This document shows, in pieces, positions 4,863 to 5,429 of a stretch of 5,429 nucleotides of DNA. The notes under the pieces are model-generated. The model had not been told where the DNA came from. It was given only the letters and a program-made list of their open reading frames with translations, and ran no database searches. Location: NCBI GenBank assembly GCA_021827225.1, contig JAKAXG010000350.1, positions 1-5,429 on the forward strand, read 5' to 3'. The position numbers were made by a program, and so were the translations under genes. Each line of letters opens with the position of its first letter. The stretch's first letter is position 1. The DNA comes from Actinomycetes bacterium. Lineage in GTDB: Bacteria > Actinomycetota > Acidimicrobiia > Acidimicrobiales > Palsa-688.

Positions 4863-5429
4863 CAGCGCCGGGCCGCCTGGCCGCGCTCCACCGGCGGCGG
4901 CCACACGGTGCTCGGGAGGTCCCTGAGCCGGTAGTGGCCCGGCTGCGAGGGACCGTGGAGGCCCATCCGGTCCAGCAGCCCCTGCGGGGCCTTGCCGGAG
5001 CCGGCGATCGACAGGAATGTCGTCGCGGTGGAACCGAGATCGAACCAGTCGCGCTGCCACCCGAACTTCAGCTGCCCGGCATCGGGCCCGCAGTCCTGGC
5101 GCTCGATGCCGAACCACGAGCCACCGATCCCGACGATCTCGTACTCCTCGCCCGTCCCGTCGTCGGTGATCCCCGATTTCTGCTTCCAGAACCCCACGAC
5201 CATGCCGTTGCTCTCATCCATCACGGTGGCCTGATAGTCGTAGTGCCATCCCTCCAGGCCCGCCATCTCCAGCCCCACCGCCCAGTCGCGTATCTGTTCC
5301 CGCCCGACCGCCATGAAGTGCTCGTCAGGGGTGTACATCCAACCGTAGGTGGCGTCCAGGGCGTAGTAGTCGGCGAGGATCCGCCAGTCGCCTCTACTCT
5401 CGGCTTCCCGGTTCACGGCCAGCCACGAC
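4862..5429 (-). CDS. NTF2/SnoaL-like fold protein (5' end outside window)
   Basis: The frame is open to the window edge; 188 residues are visible, ending at TGA 4864-4862. A GTG at 5416 could be read as a start, but the residues before it (SWLA) join smoothly to VNREAESRGDWRILADYYA, a typical first-helix pattern of NTF2/SnoaL-like proteins, so the gene most likely begins outside. Next come DATYGWMYTPDEHFMAVGREQIRDW, the VMDESNGMVVGFWKQKSG strands and a YEIVGIGGSWFGI strand, consistent with the curved-sheet fold of the SnoaL-like and ketosteroid-isomerase-like superfamily. A tail of roughly 40-50 residues rich in Pro and Arg follows the core. Family members isomerise, hydrate or cyclise small molecules, or merely bind them. 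The stop overlaps the next start by one base (TGATG), so it should act in the same pathway as the dehydrogenase and CMD-family protein. Exact activity is unknown. Confidence 0.85.
   Translation of the reverse strand, partial: SWLAVNREAESRGDWRILADYYALDATYGWMYTPDEHFMAVGREQIRDWAVGLEMAGLEGWHYDYQATVMDESNGMVVGFWKQKSGITDDGTGEEYEIVGIGGSWFGIERQDCGPDAGQLKFGWQRDWFDLGSTATTFLSIAGSGKAPQGLLDRMGLHGPSQPGHYRLRDLPSTVWPPPVERGQAARR

Noticed and set aside
4134..4934. Plus-strand open frame (266 codons) across the dehydrogenase gene
   Set aside because: It is antisense to a gene with intact Rossmann, substrate-binding and catalytic Lys motifs; its composition is shadow-like.
4863..5117. 85-residue N-terminal extension of the dehydrogenase from an upstream in-frame ATG at 5117
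   Set aside because: The extension overlaps the SnoaL-like gene in another frame, is Arg/Pro/Gly-rich, and precedes a start that fits the family's usual N-terminus exactly.
1..5429. CRISPR arrays, tRNA/rRNA genes, insertion sequences, attachment sites, toxin-antitoxin or defence genes
   Set aside because: I looked for spaced direct repeats, tRNA-like arms, transposase motifs and terminal inverted repeats and saw none. The only direct repeats are the protein-coding ones at 1-252 and the Ala-Pro codons at 1804-1839.

Overview
This looks like a chromosomal fragment from a high-GC Gram-positive bacterium, most likely an uncultured or environmental member of the actinobacterial class Acidimicrobiia. 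Two things point there: the strong G/C preference at third codon positions, and the tandem GYWL...DGGVFSFG...FFGS repeats at the left edge, which are common in large secreted proteins of that class. The taxonomic call is an inference from protein style; there is no marker gene in the window.

Layout. (1) Bases 1-696, + strand: the 3' end of a probable cell-surface or secreted protein, with two visible 42-residue repeats followed by a C-terminal GerMN-type domain. (2) Bases 697-836: intergenic, with a 29-base imperfect inverted repeat just upstream of the next gene. (3) Bases 837-3444, + strand: a two-gene ABC exporter operon, an ATPase overlapping by 11 bases a large permease with about 12 membrane segments that appears to be an internal duplication. 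Together they resemble the TnrB2/TnrB3-like (polyketide-antibiotic exporter) type. (4) Bases 3445-3594: a convergent intergenic region packed with three hairpins, plus a coding-like stretch in frame with the neighbouring minus-strand gene beyond its stop codon. (5) Bases 3595-5429, - strand: three tightly coupled genes read right to left. They encode an NTF2/SnoaL-like protein (5' end cut by the window), a 3-hydroxyisobutyrate-dehydrogenase-family NAD(P)-dependent oxidoreductase and a carboxymuconolactone-decarboxylase-family protein, joined by TGATG and ATGA stop/start overlaps.

How the genes work together. The exporter pair should form one membrane complex, with the ATPase driving transport through the two-half permease; its substrate cannot be read from the sequence. 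The minus-strand trio looks like part of a catabolic or small-molecule-modifying operon. The dehydrogenase-decarboxylase pairing recalls the adjacent Rv0770/Rv0771 genes of Mycobacterium tuberculosis (recalled, not searched). Nothing here is obviously a new defence or mobile system. The most notable points are the domain order of the first protein, the inverted repeat ahead of the exporter, and the in-frame coding-like tail after the CMD-family gene.
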